Positions 39,651 through 41,623 of a stretch of 41,623 bases of DNA are shown one piece after another (positions within the stretch are counted from its first letter, which is position 1; every line of letters starts with the position of its first letter). A program made the translations under genes and the position numbers. The notes under the pieces were generated by a model, which did not search any database, was not told the origin of the DNA, and saw nothing but the letters and a program-made list of their open reading frames with translations. Origin of the DNA: an uncultured Bacteroidota bacterium (GTDB taxonomy: Bacteria; Bacteroidota; Bacteroidia; Flavobacteriales; Flavobacteriaceae); assembly GCA_902574335.1 (NCBI GenBank), contig CACGNO010000008.1:1-41623 (forward strand), in the 5' to 3' direction.

Positions 39651-40037
39651 TTATCTCTTAGAAAACTGAAATTTCTTTCTTGCCTTCTTTTGCCCAAACT
39701 TTTTTCTTTCTACCATTCTTGGATCCCTGGTTAACAAACCTTCTTTCTTTAATGCAGATTTATTTTCATCGGACATTTCAGAAAGAGCTCTAGAAATCGC
39801 AAGCCTTATTGCTTCAACTTGGCCAGTAATTCCACCACCATAAACATTTACAGATAAGTCAAACTTGCCTATATTATCAGTTAATTTAAATGGTTGTAGG
39901 ATTTTATACTGAAGTGAAGTCGTTGGGAAATAATCTTTGTAATCTTTTCCATTGATAGTCATTTTATCCTTACCCTTTGATAAGTAAATTCTTGCGACGG
40001 ATGTTTTTCTTCTTCCTATTTTATGTATTATTTCCAC
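39651..40037 (-). CDS. rpsI: 30S ribosomal protein S9
   Basis: IGRRKTSVARIYLSKG...VYGGGITGQVEAIRLAISRALSE...LLTRDPRMVERKKFGQKKARKKFQFSKR. Confidence 0.98.
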   Translation of the reverse strand: MEIIHKIGRRKTSVARIYLSKGKDKMTINGKDYKDYFPTTSLQYKILQPFKLTDNIGKFDLSVNVYGGGITGQVEAIRLAISRALSEMSDENKSALKKEGLLTRDPRMVERKKFGQKKARKKFQFSKR

Positions 40038-40039
40038 AA

Positions 40040-40492
40040 CTAAAATTCATTAATATTAATTATCTCTGGATTCTGTGAGCTTTGATTATGATTTTCATCA
40101 TCATAAACCCTTAAATTTTTAAAAATTGCAGACCCTAATTTATTTTTAGGTAACATGCCTTTGACGGCTTTTTCTATTAAGTCTGCTGGATTTTTATCAA
40201 AAACTTGCTGAGCAGTCTTAATCTTTTGTCCACCTGGATATCCAGAGTGACTTATATAAGTTTTGTTTTCCCATTTATTTCCTGTTAGATTAACTTTTTT
40301 AGCATTTATAACTACAATGTAATCTCCACAGTCAACATGAGGAGTAAAGGATGGTTTATGCTTTCCTCTTAATATTTTAGCAATATTAGAGCACATTCTT
40401 CCAAGATTTTGATCAGTAGCATCAACAAGAAGCCACTTTTTATCAACATCTTCTTTCCTCAGAGATAAAGTCTTAAAACTGTTTGAATCCAA
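40040..40492 (-). CDS. rplM: 50S ribosomal protein L13 (start re-placed to TTG 40492)
   Basis: MDSNSFKTLSLRKEDVDKKWLLVDATDQNLGRMCSNIAKILRGKHKPSFTPHVDCGDYIVVINA. The listed start 40516 lies inside a -7 promoter element. Confidence 0.93.
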   Translation of the reverse strand: MDSNSFKTLSLRKEDVDKKWLLVDATDQNLGRMCSNIAKILRGKHKPSFTPHVDCGDYIVVINAKKVNLTGNKWENKTYISHSGYPGGQKIKTAQQVFDKNPADLIEKAVKGMLPKNKLGSAIFKNLRVYDDENHNQSSQNPEIININEF

Positions 40493-40513
40493 AACAATTA
40501 ATTTATTGGCCAG

Positions 40514-40544
40514 CAAAACTACAATAAATAATCAAAAATGCAAA
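40514..40544 (-). promoter_or_regulatory. Bacteroidetes-type promoter for rplM-rpsI: TTTG-N19-TAGTTTTG
   Basis: On the minus strand, TTTG (plus 40541-40544), exactly 19 nt, then TAGTTTTG (plus 40514-40521). This matches the -33 TTTG / -7 TAnnTTTG consensus of Bacteroidetes primary sigma promoters. Confidence 0.75.
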
Positions 40545-40568
40545 TGATTCATCTATAAATACTGATAG

Positions 40569-41623
40569 TTAGTGCGCTTCAAGCCAATTTTCACCAACAC
40601 CTATGTCAACAGTAAGAGGAACTTCTAGTTTATAGGCATTTTCCATATTATCGATAATTATTTTTTTTGCTTGTTCAACTTCATTTTGTGGTGCTTCAAA
40701 AACTAATTCATCATGAACTTGTAGAATTAGCTTTGTTTTCATGAATTTGGAGTTCAAATCATTAAATATTTTTATCATTGAAAGTTTTATTATGTCGGCG
40801 GCGCTCCCTTGAACTGGTGTATTTATTGCGTTTCTTTCAGCCGAAGATCTAATCATACCATTTCTAGAATTGATATCATTTAGAAATCTTTTTCTTCCAA
40901 CTAAGGTTTTAACAAAACCATTTTCTCTAGCGTAATTTATTTGATTTGTCATAAATTCTTTTAGAGAGGGATAGCTATTATAATAATTATCTATTATAAC
41001 TTTTGATTCGGCTCTTGTTAAATTTGTTTGATTACTTAATCCAAAAGCTGAAACACCATATATAATACCAAAATTTACAATTTTAGCATGACTTCGCTGC
41101 TCTTTTGTAACTTCTTTTAAATTAATTCCAAAAACATTTGCAGCAGTAGATGCGTGGATATCTTCATTATTATTAAAGGCATCAATCATATTTTTATCAC
41201 CACTCATAGATGCAATTACTCTTAATTCAATTTGTGAATAATCCGCAGAAATAATTACATTTCCCTCTTTGGCTGTGAATGCACTTCTTATCATTCTACC
41301 ATTTTTTGTACGAATAGGTATATTTTGAAGATTAGGATTATTACTACTTAATCTACCCGTTGTAGTATTGGTTTGATTGAATACAGAATGTATTCTATCT
41401 GTTTTTTCATCAACTTGATTTGGAAGAGCGTTGATGTATGTAGTCATAAGTTTTTGTAATGATCTCCAATCTAAAATTTCTTTAACAATTGTATGCTTTT
41501 TGGATAATTTTGATAATGTTTCCTCAGAAGTTGAATATTGACCGGTTTTAGTTTTTTTGGGATTAGACTCAATTTTCAAGTCATCAAATAAAACTTCACC
41601 CAGTTGTTTTGGAGAAGCCAAAT
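40569..41623 (-). CDS. polA: DNA polymerase I, C-terminal polymerase domain; 5' end outside window
   Basis: TTGRLSSNNPNLQNIPIRT...ISADYSQIELRVIASMSGD...HAKIVNFGIIYGVSAFGLS...QVHDELVFEAP; open to the window edge. Confidence 0.96.
   Translation of the reverse strand, partial: LASPKQLGEVLFDDLKIESNPKKTKTGQYSTSEETLSKLSKKHTIVKEILDWRSLQKLMTTYINALPNQVDEKTDRIHSVFNQTNTTTGRLSSNNPNLQNIPIRTKNGRMIRSAFTAKEGNVIISADYSQIELRVIASMSGDKNMIDAFNNNEDIHASTAANVFGINLKEVTKEQRSHAKIVNFGIIYGVSAFGLSNQTNLTRAESKVIIDNYYNSYPSLKEFMTNQINYARENGFVKTLVGRKRFLNDINSRNGMIRSSAERNAINTPVQGSAADIIKLSMIKIFNDLNSKFMKTKLILQVHDELVFEAPQNEVEQAKKIIIDNMENAYKLEVPLTVDIGVGENWLEAH

Noticed and set aside
39459-39734. 91-aa plus-strand ORF spanning the rpsB start and rpsI end
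   Set aside because: Antisense to two conserved genes and the rpsB leader, with no recognisable product.
1-41623. CRISPR arrays, tRNA/rRNA genes, intact transposons or prophage
   Set aside because: None recognised on reading. The only mobile-element trace is the integrase-like domain fused to SdhA.

Overview
AT-rich Bacteroidetes chromosome, most like a compact, streamlined marine Flavobacteriia. Most of the window is conserved housekeeping DNA. It carries a SUF Fe-S operon (sufA-type, B, C, D, S, E, then a DUF59 protein, DUF2480 and DUF3078), thiL, pepP-like, a VPS10/BNR-repeat protein, sdhCAB, an Ig-like lipoprotein, glyS, xth, an aldo/keto reductase, radA, panD, panC, a GlgA N-domain protein, DUF4270, a family-2 glycosyltransferase, rpoN, asnS, frr, pyrH, tsf, rpsB, rpsI, rplM and the 3' part of polA. 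No rRNA, tRNA, CRISPR array or intact mobile element was recognised. Three observations stand out. (1) SdhA (19511-21814) carries an in-frame N-terminal extension of about 100 aa that resembles the arm-type DNA-binding domain of a Bacteroidetes tyrosine recombinase. It sits directly downstream of a 145-bp gap holding five TAACAC/GTGTTA hexamers in two inverted repeats. This looks like a truncated integrase captured by a core TCA-cycle gene. (2) Three consecutive genes (FAD oxidoreductase 3' end, a DUF2452-like protein, lpxH) each carry an apparent 1-nt indel in or near a poly-A run within about 1.15 kb. The rest of the window shows no other obvious frameshift. (3) The 104-nt leader of rpsB contains overlapping, partly mutually exclusive inverted repeats next to the start codon, a candidate r-protein autoregulatory element. 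A textbook Bacteroidetes promoter (TTTG-N19-TAGTTTTG) also re-places the rplM start. All family calls come from reading protein sequences by eye, and no database search was run.
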